DNA of 64,000 nucleotides, from contig OY726557.1 in assembly GCA_963383645.1 (NCBI GenBank), positions 155,497,201 to 155,561,200 of the forward strand, read 5' to 3'. This DNA comes from Muscardinus avellanarius. Lineage: Eukaryota > Chordata > Mammalia > Rodentia > Gliridae. Position numbers and translations under genes: made by a program. Below are positions 45,668 through 57,238 of this stretch, piece after piece (the stretch's first letter is position 1; every line of letters starts with the position of its first letter). Below the pieces are notes generated by a model. That model made no database searches. It was not told the DNA's origin and was given only the letters and a program-made list of their open reading frames with translations.

Positions 45668-45885
45668 TTATTTTAATGTGCTTTTATTAGTTCATTATAG
45701 TCTCACATCATAATATAAATCATGTTGACAATGACAAGCATGTATATAGCACCTAGTGCTCCCCCACCTCTCAATTTCCCTCCTTCCCAATGCAGAGCTT
45801 TGAAGTCTTGTTGAGGAAGTTTCTACCTGTATGTTAGAGTGATGAATCTCTGCCTCCTCTAGTAGCTTAACAGTTAAAAACTTCA
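45668..45885 (-). mobile_element. L1 with 3'UTR joined to mid ORF2, minus strand
   Basis: Plus strand shows a reversed L1-like 3' end (cttttattagttcattatag, caatttccctccttcccaat to about 45792) joined directly to the reversed ORF2 segment gctttgaagtcttgttgagg to ctagtagcttaacagtt, which normally lies far upstream of the 3'UTR. The roughly 1 kb between them is missing. Confidence 0.6.
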
Positions 45886-46341
45886 TTTTAAAAATATTTG
45901 CTAATATTTTTACTGTATTTATAAAGAAGATAAATTTTGGAGGTATTTCTGAGGATGCAAATTTTTTAATTATGTGATTTAGATCATAATATCAATTATA
46001 GGCATTCATGTGTACTTATCATAAACTTATCTAAATAGTTTGTTACATACCTTTCATCCTTTTAAATTAGATGCTTTAATTTAGGTAAATAAAATATCAG
46101 GTTTTCTGAACAATTTACATTCTTACCCTAGTTACCCAAAATAAGAACTGTACAATTCTGATCTCAATCTCTAATTTCTAACAGCTAAATAACAAAAAAT
46201 TCTGCCTATCTATGCTCTTTACAGTCATATTTTGGGAATGTTCTAAAACAGTCCTGGTAAGTCTAAATATTACTATAATTCTTCAATATTTGTGAAATGG
46301 CCCCAAACTACTAACTGATTTTTTATGAGAACATGTATTAT
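45886..46341. other. No recognised feature
   Basis: AT-rich and unassigned. Confidence 0.5.
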
Positions 46342-46356
46342 AGCAGACACAATTTT

Positions 46357-46549
46357 TTTTTTTTTGGTGGTACTGGGGTTCCTGGAAGCCCTTCTACCTC
46401 CGGGCTACACTCCCAGACCTATTTTTACATTTTTATTTGGAAACACGGTCTCCTAAGCCAGCGCACATGGCTGGCTTTGAACCTGCGCGATCCTCCTGTC
46501 TCTGCCTCCCAAGCGCAGGGATTACAAGCATGCACCACCACACCCGGAA
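46357..46549 (-). mobile_element. B1-dID SINE, minus strand, TSD
   Basis: T-run, reversed dID (ggtactggggttcctggaag, gggctacactcccagaccta), linker and reversed B1 ending ccaccacacccgg. The TSD agcagacacaatttt is perfect at 46342-46356 and 46550-46564. Little divergence from the 31485 and 31962 copies. Confidence 0.96.
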
Positions 46550-46689
46550 AGCAGACACAATTTTAAATTAGTCTTACATATAATAACTTTCACAGAAACC
46601 TTGGAATAATTATATTTTCTAGATAAGGTTAGAATTTTAAATAAATTAGGTAAAATTTCATGATTATTGAGGGTTAGAGTCATGACTTA

Positions 46690-47012
46690 AACCTATGTGA
46701 GATTAGCCAAGCACAGAAAGAGAATGGACATATGTTTTCTCTAATATTCTCAAACTAGTGACTATTAGGACTACCAGAGGGACTCCAGATAATGAAGGGG
46801 AAACCTCAGCAAAGCTGAAATGGAATGGTAGGAGATGAAGAAGGCTGAGGCTGATTAATGGAGGAGCTGCATTCAAATATATGTAAAAATATGAATGTAG
46901 CATGGTTAACCTGGACACTCATTGGGGGGTGGGGCAGGGTAGGGCACCAAGCACAGTCTGAATGTATGCCATTTTCAATATGATTCACATTAAAAATAAA
47001 TTTAAAATGACT
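46690..47012 (+). mobile_element. L1 3' end, second 3'UTR type
   Basis: ORF2 tail (gtgagattagccaagcacag) followed by a 3'UTR with gggactccagataatgaagg, catggttaacctggacactc, a g-rich patch and agtctgaatgtatgcc. It is the same 3'UTR type as at 6367, 25621 and 58891, and differs from the type ending accaataaaa. Confidence 0.85.
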
Positions 47013-48219
47013 TAAAAATCTATACATCCATAATAGGAAGCCAGTGCTATTGGGCACTATATTACTTATATCCCAAAATTATACTAAAGAACAGCACCAT
47101 TCTCACACACATTTTACATAGTAAAATTATTGCCATTCTGATATAAAGAGGAAACACTCAAATGGGTGACAAGCCTAGGAGACATGAAGTCCTAAAATGT
47201 GAATTAGTCCTAGAAGGTTAAATAGCTTTTTGTAGATTGTACCATGGAGTTTGCAACAACAGACTTCCACATTATAAATAAATATGCTCAGGAAGAGAAA
47301 ATTTACATTTGATGGACACTGATGCATTTTATACATAAGTGTCTGGCCAAAACACTAATTTATCAGTCATACAGAGTGTACTTGGTAGTTACGTTGCTAC
47401 TAGAAATAAGCTTGACAAATGCCAGCAGCTCATGCATTAAATTCTCACCTGAATATGTCTACAGGAATCCCAAGATAAACACAAGTGTATCCACACATTC
47501 TGCAAGGAATACTTTTTTCAGTGTTCTACATCCCCTGTGCAGTTAAACCACAGGGGAGCAATTAAAGCTGTACTCAAGAAGGATCCATGTGTTTACACAC
47601 CACTGGTGTTGAAGTTTCCCTCATGCTGAGTTTCATGGGAATGCAATTTGTCTGAATGGAAAGACTCTAGGACATGTTCTCTACACATTCATTCTTGAAT
47701 TTTGCATTATATGAATCATATTTGCTTGTCTCAGACAACTTCTCCCCAAAGACTGAATCATAAATGTGCCACATGATTTTCTAAAATATATTGCTATGTG
47801 ATTCACATACCCAAGGGCGAGATTGGGTATTAAATCAATGTCAGGATTTGTGTTTTTTGCATCAGAATTGATTCTGTGATAAGACTATTTAGCTCAAAGA
47901 TATTTTTATATTTTGAAGAAAAAGTGAAATTCTCACAACTAAAGGAGATCAAAAAGGGAAAATTTACAGATTGCACTTGTATTCATATATTCATATTAGG
48001 CATATCTCTACAGAGAATGAGGAAAATAAGAAAATTTATATGATTAACTGCCTGCTTCTATCTTTTTACTGTAGTATAGGCATTCTAATGGCGTAACATC
48101 TATAATATTTTAATATAGAAATAAATGATAGAAATAGATGACAAACTGCATGAATCCCTGATCTTCTCTTTGTTCTTATACGTTTGGTACATAGCATAAT
48201 ACCTGGAACATTACACATT
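47013..48219. other. No recognised feature
   Basis: About 1.2 kb without a recognised repeat or a convincing open frame. Confidence 0.5.
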
Positions 48220-48234
48220 CAATATGCCTCATGA

Positions 48235-48490
48235 CCCGAAAGGCCCCAGAGGTACGGGCCACATGGCCCTGACCCCGGGTGGGTGGGTGGGCGTGAGCAG
48301 GTCTCCCTTAGGCAACCCCCACCACCCGGAAGGCCCTGGAGGTCTGGGCCCCATGGCCCAGACACTGGGCAGGTGGGAGGGCATGGGCAGGGTACCCTTA
48401 GATGACCCCCCTAAACAGAAGGCCCCGACCCCAGGCAGGTGGGCAGGTGCAGGCGGGGCACCCTTAGGAGACCTCCCTCCACCCGTAACA
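48235..48490 (+). repeat. GC-rich tandem 5' block of composite copy 2
   Basis: Units begin ccgaaaggcccc, ccggaaggccct and aacagaaggcccc. Each contains a gggtgggtggg/gggcaggtggg stretch and ends ccttaggcaac/ccttagatgac/ccttaggagac. The third lacks an internal segment of about 20 bp. Copy 1 has one such unit. It is absent from copy 3. Confidence 0.85.
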
Positions 48491-49119
48491 AAAAAAATTT
48501 TTTCATCATCACTACCGAGTGCCTTATCCCACATCCTCCCCAAACCACACATACTCTCTTCTCTTATTTAAAAAAAAAAAAAAAAGGAAACGAAAAAAGA
48601 AAAATATTCGAGAGGGGTTAAGATGGTGCCGGTGATAGCCAGAATATTGGAGATGCAGACAAAACATATCCATCTGAACTGGAACTTTTGGAAAAATTCC
48701 CCGTGAAGGAGGACTGCTGCTTCTCTACATCATTAAGAATCCGGAACATCACCTGTAAGGAGATAGTCTAGCGGAGACCTAGGAGAAAGGTGGCGGCGAC
48801 AACAGTGTCTGAGATGGCGGTGGAGACTTGGATTTGGGAGAGGCAGACATCTGATCCAACCCACCCTGATCCTCTGAAGAAATTACCCCAAAAGTCGAAT
48901 GCTACTGTCGCACATGCTTAGAAACACTGGACATTATGCAGTATGGGAAAAGAGCTTGAGAAAGATTTGAAATGGTAGAGGCAGTCGCATTGGCAATGGC
49001 AAGTACTCAAGGGAGGCAGATATCTGACATAATATACCTGGAACTTTTGAAGAAATTACCTCAGAGGCAGAATACTACCACCACGCACCCTTGGGAACAT
49101 GGGACAACCTGCTGGGTGA

Positions 49120-50265
49120 AGAAGGTGCTTGGATTGGAGCCTGCCAAGGGGTGAGGCCAGTGCCAGGGCCAGCGAGGTCGGGATCAGAGCCTGCTGTGAG
49201 GCAAGGCCGCTACTGAGGCTTCCAAGTCTGGGATCAGAGCCTGCCAAGGAGTTAGGCTGGTCTTGAGGTCAGCGAGGCTGGGTTTGGAGCCTTCTGTGAG
49301 ACAAGGAAGGTGCTGGGGCCTCGGAGGCCAGGATCGGAGCCTTCCATGAGGCAAGGACAGTGCTGGGGCCTGCGAGGCTGGGATCGGAGCCTGCCGAGGA
49401 TTTGGGCTGGTGCCAGGGCCAGCGAGGCCGGGATCAGAGCCTGCCGTGAGGCAAGGCCAGTGCTGGGGCTTCCAAGGGCAGAATCGGAGCCTGCTGAGGG
49501 GTTAGGCTGGTGCCGAGATCAGCGAGACGGGGATCAGAGCCAGCCATGAGGCAAGGCCAATGTTGGGGCCTCCGAGGTTGGGACTAGAGCCAGCTGATGC
49601 TTTAGGCCAGTGCCGAAGCCAGCAAGGCTGGGATCAGTGCCTGCTGGGAGGCAAGGCCAGTGCTGAGGCCTCCGAGACCCAGATCAGAGCCTACCGAGGG
49701 GTTAGGCCAGTGCTGGGGCCATTGAGGCCTGGATCAGAGCCTGCGGTGAGGCAAGGCCAGTGCTGGGGCCTGCGAGGCCTGGATAGGAGCCTGCCGAGGG
49801 ATTAGGCCAGTGCCGGGGCCAGTGAAGCTGGGATCAGAGCCTGCCTTGAGGTATGGCTGGTGCTGGGGCCAACAAGGCCAGGACTGGAGACTGCTGTGAA
49901 GCAAGGCCACTACTGAGGCCTGCGAGGCAGGGATCAGTGCCTGTCCAGGGGTTAGGCTGGTGCCGGGCACAGCAAGGTCAGGATCAGAGCCTGCCGTGAG
50001 GCAAGACTCGTCGTGGGACCTATGAGGCTGTAGTGGACTCTCCTGAGGGGTAAGGCCAGTGCAGGGGCCAGTGAGGCTGGGATCAGAAACTGCTGTGAGG
50101 TAAGGACGAAGCTGTGACTTGCGAGACCAGGATAGGTAACTGCCAAGGGGTTAGGCCGGTGTCAGGGTCAGCAAGGCTGGGATCGGAGCCTGTCCTGAGG
50201 CTAGGCCCGTGCTAGGGCCTCTGAGGCCACTACTGGGGCCATCAAGAGTGGGATCGGAACTTGCA
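49120..50265 (+). repeat. VNTR of composite copy 2
   Basis: About 23 units of 50 bp with the same two alternating types as in copy 1. Unit order and substitutions differ from copies 1 and 3, so the array has changed since these copies separated. Confidence 0.93.
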
Positions 50266-50399
50266 AGGCGGCATGCACAGAGAAATAGCACAAAGAATCA
50301 AATCCAGATGCTTCCCCTAATTAGCAAGAACTAGGAGGAAAGGGGTAACAGGAGGAGGTCAAGTAGTAGAAAGGGCCCTATTGAGAAGCAATTAAGGTG

Positions 50400-50447
50400 A
50401 CCAATCAGAGGGGAGGAAATGGGGGAAGATGGAATCTCTTTAAAACT
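50400..50447 (+). promoter_or_regulatory. CCAAT and TTTAAA boxes in composite copy 2
   Basis: accaatcag at 50400-50408 and ctttaaaact at about 50438-50447, 38 bp apart, as in copy 1. The 5' context (aattaaggtg) is shared. Confidence 0.4.
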
Positions 50448-50659
50448 CATGAGGTGTATAAAAAATTATATCAAAGATAATCACCAATTAAGCATGGGTT
50501 TGAGGGAGGGGGAGGGAATGGGTTGGGGATTGGATGAGGGCTTATTGGATGATATGTGCTTGTATATCCTCTCAAGTCTTGTATTCCAAAGTGATGTATG
50601 ATTACAAAAAATAATAATAATAAATAATTGCCACACACAGAAAACAATATGTCTCATGA

Positions 50660-51725
50660 GAAAAATATTTAAGAAATTTAAATAATTTAAATAATAGCCA
50701 CAAGGCCAGTATTCCCATTGTAGAGATGAGGTAACAGAGTCTCATAAAACTTGCCATTAACTGTTCCTACTGCTAATAGAGGCAGACCTATCCATAGGTG
50801 AGCTTTCATCCAGTTACTGAAATAGTAAGCATCTACTATATTTTTGAAGAACTTAATAGGATAATGAATGTGGCTTTCTGACCACAGTTAATGTTCAAAT
50901 TAATCACTTCTTTCATAGCTGATAAGTCCTTTCTGAAACTTGTGGTCACTCAGTCTCCAGATTAATCAGATGATGCCCTTTGTAGTCCAAGATACTAAGC
51001 TCCCAGGTTACAAAGTCCATCACTGACATTACTTCAGAACATTTTCATTCACTTTCATGGCTAACACTCTTACAGAGAATTTACATATCTCTTATGTTAG
51101 AATCTGACCTGTTCCCCAAGGTTCAACTCAGAATGTTTCTTTATATAGCCTTAGTTAACTATCTAATTCTCAGTGTTCTTTCTGTTAGTTCCTATGACAC
51201 TCGGTATCCAATTTATAAAATATATCACTTTACTTAATTTTTTTGCATGCCAAGGTCCTGCTTTCTTTGATAATATCATCTGCCAATATGGCTGGGCTAT
51301 AGTACCCAGAAATTTAAAGTAACAATTTTCTAGATTTTCTCTTGATGGACTTTTAAAGGTGAAATTAACATGAAAGGCAATATATTTGTAGTAAAGCATA
51401 TGTGCATACATAATGTGAAGAGCCTCATCCAATTAGATAGAGGCATGATAAAAAAAAAAGACTGACCTCATCTGAAAAAGAGGGAATTATGAAAAAATGC
51501 TCCCATTGGATTCACATCGAAGCTACTTTTTCCTGGGTCTTTCCTCTCCTGGGCTACCCTGCAAATTTTAGACCTGTCAACCTCGCATATGCATGAGTCA
51601 ATTCTCTAAAATAAGTGTCTCTTTGAATAAGTGTCTGTACATCCACACACATACCTCTTCTATTTTTCTGGAGAACCCTGACTAATATACCTTCTTAGGT
51701 AGAATCTTATGCCTTTTATAGAAAA
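50660..51725. other. No recognised feature
   Basis: About 1.1 kb of unassigned sequence between the composite and the next SINE. Confidence 0.5.
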
Positions 51726-51737
51726 GTTGAGAGCTTG

Positions 51738-51963
51738 ATCTGGGCGTGGTGGCACATGATTATAATTCCAACATTTGGAAGGTTGAGACCAGAGGATCAC
51801 GGTTGGTTTGCAGACAGCCTCAGCTACATAGCGAGGCCTTCTTTAACTTAGTGAGACCCTGTTTGAAATAAAGAATAAAAAAATAGGTCAGGGGTTGTAC
51901 CTCGGGGGTTGAATGCCCCTGTGTTCCATCCCTAGACCCGCAAAACAAAACAAAACAAAAAGT
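51738..51963 (+). mobile_element. B1-dID SINE
   Basis: B1 half (tgggcgtggtggcacatgat), linker, dID half (ggtcaggggttgtacctcgg) and (CAAAA)n tail. Flanks aaaagttgagagct and aaaagtccagagct suggest a TSD with two mismatches. Confidence 0.88.
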
Positions 51964-53559
51964 CCAGAGCTATATTTCTGCATATACTTTCTGAACTTTC
52001 TTCCATCTTTCTTTAAATAGTTACAAACTATATATTACCTATGTTCAAATAAAGAGTTTCATTGTAAAACTATGCATATAATAATCACAACATGTATTTT
52101 CTGGGTTAATATTAATTTTACATTCACTTGATCCATTTAATGAATGTACCTAACAACTGCCTTGGTTACTAAATCTATTTGTTAGCCCTGGCCCTGGAGA
52201 CCATATGTGTGAAATTTAGAACTAAAGGATATCTTTTATTTTTTTACTAGGAAACACAATAGGAAGGAAGGAGCTTTGTGTTATCTCCTACCAATTAAAG
52301 CTATAATATGCTATTATTAAATATGCATAACTGATTCAAAAATAATTTCCATTTAAATTGGAATAAATTTCAGTCCCAGTTCTCTTAGCTGTTAAAGTAT
52401 TTCTATTATATTAAATGTTATCAGTTTTTCTACAAAGTCTGTTAATTATAAGACTGATTCAGTTAGTATTGGTATACTGGAATATAAAGACAAAATATGA
52501 ATGCATATAAAAATTCAGCCTTTATATTTCTTTCAAAAGAAGCACCTTCCAGTCATAAATTCCAACATAAAAATTCACAAGGCCTGATGAATTAGAAACA
52601 AATTGCATTGTCATTGAAGTAATAGCTTGACTAAATTATACATCCAGTCTGAAAAATGTATTAGATACACAAACATGAAGTAAAAAGAAGATTCTTTGAT
52701 GTCAAAAAGGTAGAAGTAGTAAATACCAATTACTGTCTTAACAGTCACTGTTAAAGCTTTTACATGACAATTAGATATCTCAGAAATCTTAATGACTGTA
52801 GTTTGAAAGCAAGAAATCCTAAAGCAACTCTGTATCTTTGCCTTGCTTAGCTGTATCTTCTATTTTATAATAGGTTATAAATAACTTATCTTGTCAGAAA
52901 GACCACATCATTTCCAAGTTAGAGTAAGATTAATTTCTCAACTAATCTTATTGGGTACAAATACATCCACTGGAAAGTTTTGAACTGTAGATGCCCTCCA
53001 TGAGCCTAGGGAGACTGGAATGGTGGGAAATGTTTAGTAGGTCGGGCTCAAAACACATCCTGCTCTGTAGCATCCTGATTTTCTTGGTGAAATACTCCCA
53101 TCATGACCATTTGCAAGCTAGCTATGTGAGTTTACTGAATTTTAAATTAGAAAGAAATGAACACAGTCAGCTATCAGAAGCCAATACAAGCTGGCACTCA
53201 TACACAGTGTTTGTGCCCAGTGGCCCTAAGTCCTCCTCTGTTTTAAGATATATAATTAGTAGGACTGCATCAAACATCTAAATAACAATAGAAATAACCT
53301 GGCAGGGCAGTTCACTATAAATTTTATTATGTCTTACACATAAGTTGTTTCCCTTAAATCTCATAATTTCCCAGTAAGCAATGTGCTATTTTTCTCATAT
53401 TGCAGAGAAGAAAAATCAGATTTCTAAGGTAAAAAGATCTAGACCTTACCTCAGGATGAAGAAAGACAATGAGTCATAGAAGCAAAATAGCAGAGTTGCA
53501 AAAACAGACCTGTTCATCAAGGGTGTGCCTGGCTACATCTAAGTCTACATGGCCACATT
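51964..53559. other. No recognised feature
   Basis: About 1.6 kb, AT-rich. The open frame at 52991-53281 shows no conserved features. Confidence 0.5.
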
Positions 53560-53575
53560 TAAAATAACACCAAAC

Positions 53576-53725
53576 CCAATTAGCCCTTACCCAAATCCTA
53601 CCCTATTCCCTTTCTCCTCCCTCTTTCTTATATTTGGCTTAGTGATTGACTTTGATATCTTGTACTCCATTAAGATGTATAACTACAATGCACCATTAAA
53701 AATTTTAAAAAGTGACAACACAAAA
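53576..53725 (+). mobile_element. Very short L1 insertion with 5' inversion
   Basis: 53576-53659 is the reversed L1 3'UTR (cccaattagcccttacccaa to gtgattgactttgat). From about 53660 the sequence is the forward L1 end (atcttgtactccattaagat, gcaccattaaaaattt). The TSD taaaataacaccaaac is perfect at 53560-53575 and 53726-53741. The inverted and forward parts are adjacent in the L1 3'UTR, the signature of twin priming. Confidence 0.93.
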
Positions 53726-53741
53726 TAAAATAACACCAAAC

Positions 53742-54734
53742 AAAAGAACGCACATCTCTTGCTAAATTCAACAAATTATGATACTTGCCATGTTTTCATG
53801 ATTCATTCCTGATCAGCACTCAGAGAAATTTAGATATTTAGAGAGAAAGACAATGATAAATGTCAGCAATTATATTAGTTTATTCATTTGAAATAACATT
53901 TAATTGTCATAACACTAGAAGTTGTGCATTATTATCTTCATTTGATATCTATGTAGACAAAATTCAGAGATGATGAGTTATCTCAAAGAGACAAGCTTAA
54001 ACTTGCATCATATGACGTTCCATGAAGATTTCAAGCTATTTCACCCTATTTCATTGGCTCTCTCTCTAAGAGATAAGCTATTGTCTCATCAATTTATATG
54101 CCAGCAAGTAATAGATATTCTTTTCATCTCTGAGAAAAAATGGCAGATGGCCCAAATACTTGCTCTAAATCATTAGAGAGAAACCCCAAGGAATCAAGAG
54201 TAAAGACAACTCAGCCCAAATTGCCCTGTTCTTCAGAAAAAAAATTTGATTACTTTTTTCTGTCATGCTTATAATGTAGAACAACTTGTTCAAATATCAA
54301 CCAACACAATAAATAAATATTTTATCATTAATTTAATTTGATAAAGAAAAATTTACTTTGTCCACTTTTACTTAATTTTAGATGCTATTATAAATAGAAC
54401 ATAGTAAACTACACATTTTTTTGAAATATTTCTAAAAGTACAACCTATTTCTGATCAAATACTTCTAGAAATCCTAATAAAGAAACTTTAAAGTATTTTA
54501 AGATACTTGATATTCAGATATCAGATACTCTTTTTGCAAATGAGTTGACAGGCTATATGTTGTGACAGGCTATGATTGATAAACCTAGCCTATTTAATAT
54601 TGTATCTAGTCCTGTCTTTTAGCTTCTTAAACATATGAATAAACACAAATATTGGGCATGTCTGTATATTTTTGGGTACATGGTTGTCTTTTTTGTACAC
54701 CCCTTTGTTATAGTATATTCTAATGTGTGTTTAT
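53742..54734. other. No recognised feature
   Basis: AT-rich and unassigned. Confidence 0.5.
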
Positions 54735-54876
54735 GGCTAGCCTCAGCAACTTGTGAGACCCTTTGAAACTTAGTGAGTTCCTGTTTTCAAATTTTCAAAT
54801 AAAGAACAAAATATGGCTATAGGGCATAGCTCAGAGGTAGAATGCCCCTGGGTTCAATCTCCACTATCAAAAAAAT
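54735..54876 (+). mobile_element. 5'-truncated B1-dID SINE
   Basis: Starts within the B1 half (ggctagcctcagcaacttgt), continues through linker and dID half (ggctatagggcatagctcag, tgcccctgggttcaatctcc) to an A-rich tail. Confidence 0.8.
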
Positions 54877-56848
54877 ATATATGCTTATCCTATTAATGAT
54901 TTAAATTGGGTAATAAAGGTTTTGGAGAGGTGCATCAAACAAAAAGGATTATGATACAAAGTACTACAGAAAAAAATTTTTGTGTTGAAATAAGAATGTC
55001 TTTCAGGACTTGGAATAGATTTCTGACACTGTACCAAAATTCTGCAAAAGCTATTTTAACTAATGAATTGTAAGCTGTAGTTTATTATAGATATCTAACC
55101 AAAGTTTTATGTATCGATTTTGACACATAAAGTTTTTTCACTTATTTATATCTTACCCAGTGTAAAACTTACAGATGTAATTAATGTGCATTGAAAAAAT
55201 CTTAGGCAATTAAAGGAAAACAGTATTAAAACAATCGATAATTGTACAATTGAAACTGCTTTTAGATTTTCATGTCTATTTTAAAACCTTATATCCCTTC
55301 ATTTACTAATCTATGTATGAGATAATTGAAAACCAAGACATAATATATGAAACTTGCCCTTTCAGAGCAATATGTTGTTACAAATACATTCATGAATCAT
55401 AATTATCTATTGCTCTATAGTTAAGTAATCTATAGTTAAGACACACAGAGATATATTTAACAATTCTATACCCTTGGATTTTTTCAGTCATGTAAGCATG
55501 AATAGCAAATATATCTATGCATATCTTCATGCACTCGTTCATTTTTTATAATGTTTTAGAATTGGAGTTGGTACAGGAAATCACATCCTTAAAAGATTGT
55601 GAAGCATATTCTCAAATTGTCTCCTTCAAAGTCTGTACCAATATAAACTTATTATGATAAAACAAGAAAAATACCAGAGGTGGACTAGGTTTATGAAATA
55701 GTTGCCCTGTTCCTGTGCTTCCTATAAAGTTGTCCTTGGCCCTTCCTCACTGCCTTTTGCAAAAATCAACTACCATCCAAGTAATTGATACAATGAACCA
55801 GAAAGAAATGAAACTACTGGAAGGATTACTGAGCTCCTCCTCCGAAGCTCAGGGAGTGAGTAGGCCAGGTGTGACTGATGAAGCCATATTTAATGATCAC
55901 CCAGGGTCTACGCTGCAGCCACCACATTTTGCCTACTTGACACTCCCTTAATTTCCCCAAGAAGCTGCCAATTTTTCTTGAATACTAAGCACAAAGAATG
56001 TCTTTCCATTCATTCCTCCCACTGCCTTGTCATTGCCAGCCCTCAACTTGAAAGAGAAAAAAAGACTCCTTAACAATCCCTTTCCTTCACTTTCATTTAT
56101 TTTTTTACTTTCAGTCTTAGCTTTGAGCAATCTCATAGAAAATAAACACATATATGGCTTCTGGGTGCAGAAATCATGGATTCAAGTAGAAATCTCTCCG
56201 TGTTTTGAGTAACATGCTACTAGGCAAGCCTGTCATTTTATCCAGGTCTTTATAAGAATATATAAGACAGGATAAGTAAAAACACATTTTAGCTGCTCTG
56301 ACAGTCAAATTTCCCCAGCTGCCTTCCTAGCCTCTCAGTAAATCCTTGAAGACAAGTAAAATTGATTTTTTTCTTACCCACAGACATTAAACTATGAAGA
56401 ATTAGCTATGTTTAGAATTTTCTATTGCCTTGGTAAAATGCACCAAACATTATGGTTTGTTTTCTTAATCCATTTTAAATAGCATTTATTTATTTATTTG
56501 AATGTTTTGGTTGTTTTCTGTCGAGAATTTATAGGCCATGGACAATATTTGCTTTTATTTTAAAGTTGTTTTCCATTCATGCAATCAATACATCCTGAAT
56601 ATCTATGTTTATTCTTCCTACTAGAGAATAGTTTGAGAAGTGCAAACTTCCTCCTATGGCTCTATGCATTACTTTTTTTTTTTAAAGATATTTGTTTTCC
56701 CACCAATGATTAAAGGGTATCAATAGTAATAGAAAAATACAGCTAATAGTGAAGTACAATCTTTTAGCCAATTATTTGTAATGTGAACAAAATATAAGAA
56801 GGCAATTTCATTTTTATACCAGTCACTCTTTCAGCTTAACATTTTGAA
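54877..56848. other. No recognised feature
   Basis: About 2 kb of AT-rich sequence. Two short opposing open frames around 55715-56212 carry no family signal. Confidence 0.5.
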
Positions 56849-56975
56849 TATAGAGACCCTGTTTCCAAATAAAAATATAAAATAGGTCTGGGAGTGTAGC
56901 CTAGAGGTAAAAGGGCTTCCAGGAACCCCAGTACCACCAAAAATAAAAAATAAATAAAAATAAATAAAAATGATC
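56849..56975 (+). mobile_element. 5'-truncated B1-dID SINE
   Basis: Begins at the end of the B1 half (agagaccctgtttccaaata), with dID half ggtctgggagtgtagcctag ending ccagtaccacc and an AAAT/AAAAT tail. Confidence 0.85.
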
Positions 56976-57008
56976 TGTTGAGTTTAATATAAAATCAGAC
57001 ATATTTAA

Positions 57009-57220
57009 GCTGGGCGTGGTGGCACAAGCTTGTAATCCCTGCACTTGGAAGGCTGAGACAAGAGGATCACACGGTTTCGAAGCCAGCCTCAGCTACTTAG
57101 TGAGGCTTTCAGCAACTTAGTGAGACCATGTTTCCAAATAAAATATAAAAAAGGTCTGGGAGTATAGCATGGAGGTAGAAAGCCTCTGGGTTCCACCCCT
57201 AGGATCACCAAAAAAAAAAA
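57009..57220 (+). mobile_element. B1-dID SINE with 18-bp TSD
   Basis: B1 half (gctgggcgtggtggcacaag), linker, dID half (ggtctgggagtatagcatgg) and A-tail. The TSD aaaatcagacatatttaa is perfect at 56991-57008 and 57221-57238. Confidence 0.96.
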
Positions 57221-57238
57221 AAAATCAGACATATTTAA

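Larger units (their letters stand above)
48235..50640 (+). mobile_element. Composite VNTR retroelement, copy 2
   Basis: Modules: a GC-rich 5' block with two full tandem units of about 90 bp and a third shortened one (48235-48490), a linker shared with copy 3 (from accgagtgcc at about 48514), A-run (48570-48585), three degenerate monomers (48610-49115), VNTR (49120-50265), CCAAT/TTTAAA spacer (50266-50460), and L1-like 3'UTR to gtatgattac, then an AAT-rich tail. Flanks caatatgcctcatga (48220-48234) and caatatgtctcatga (50645-50659) form a TSD with one mismatch. The short gap before the right copy is not explained. Confidence 0.85.

Noticed and set aside
49120..50265. CRISPR-like or phage repeat array
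   Set aside because: Units are adjacent without spacers, and the surroundings are mammalian retrotransposons.
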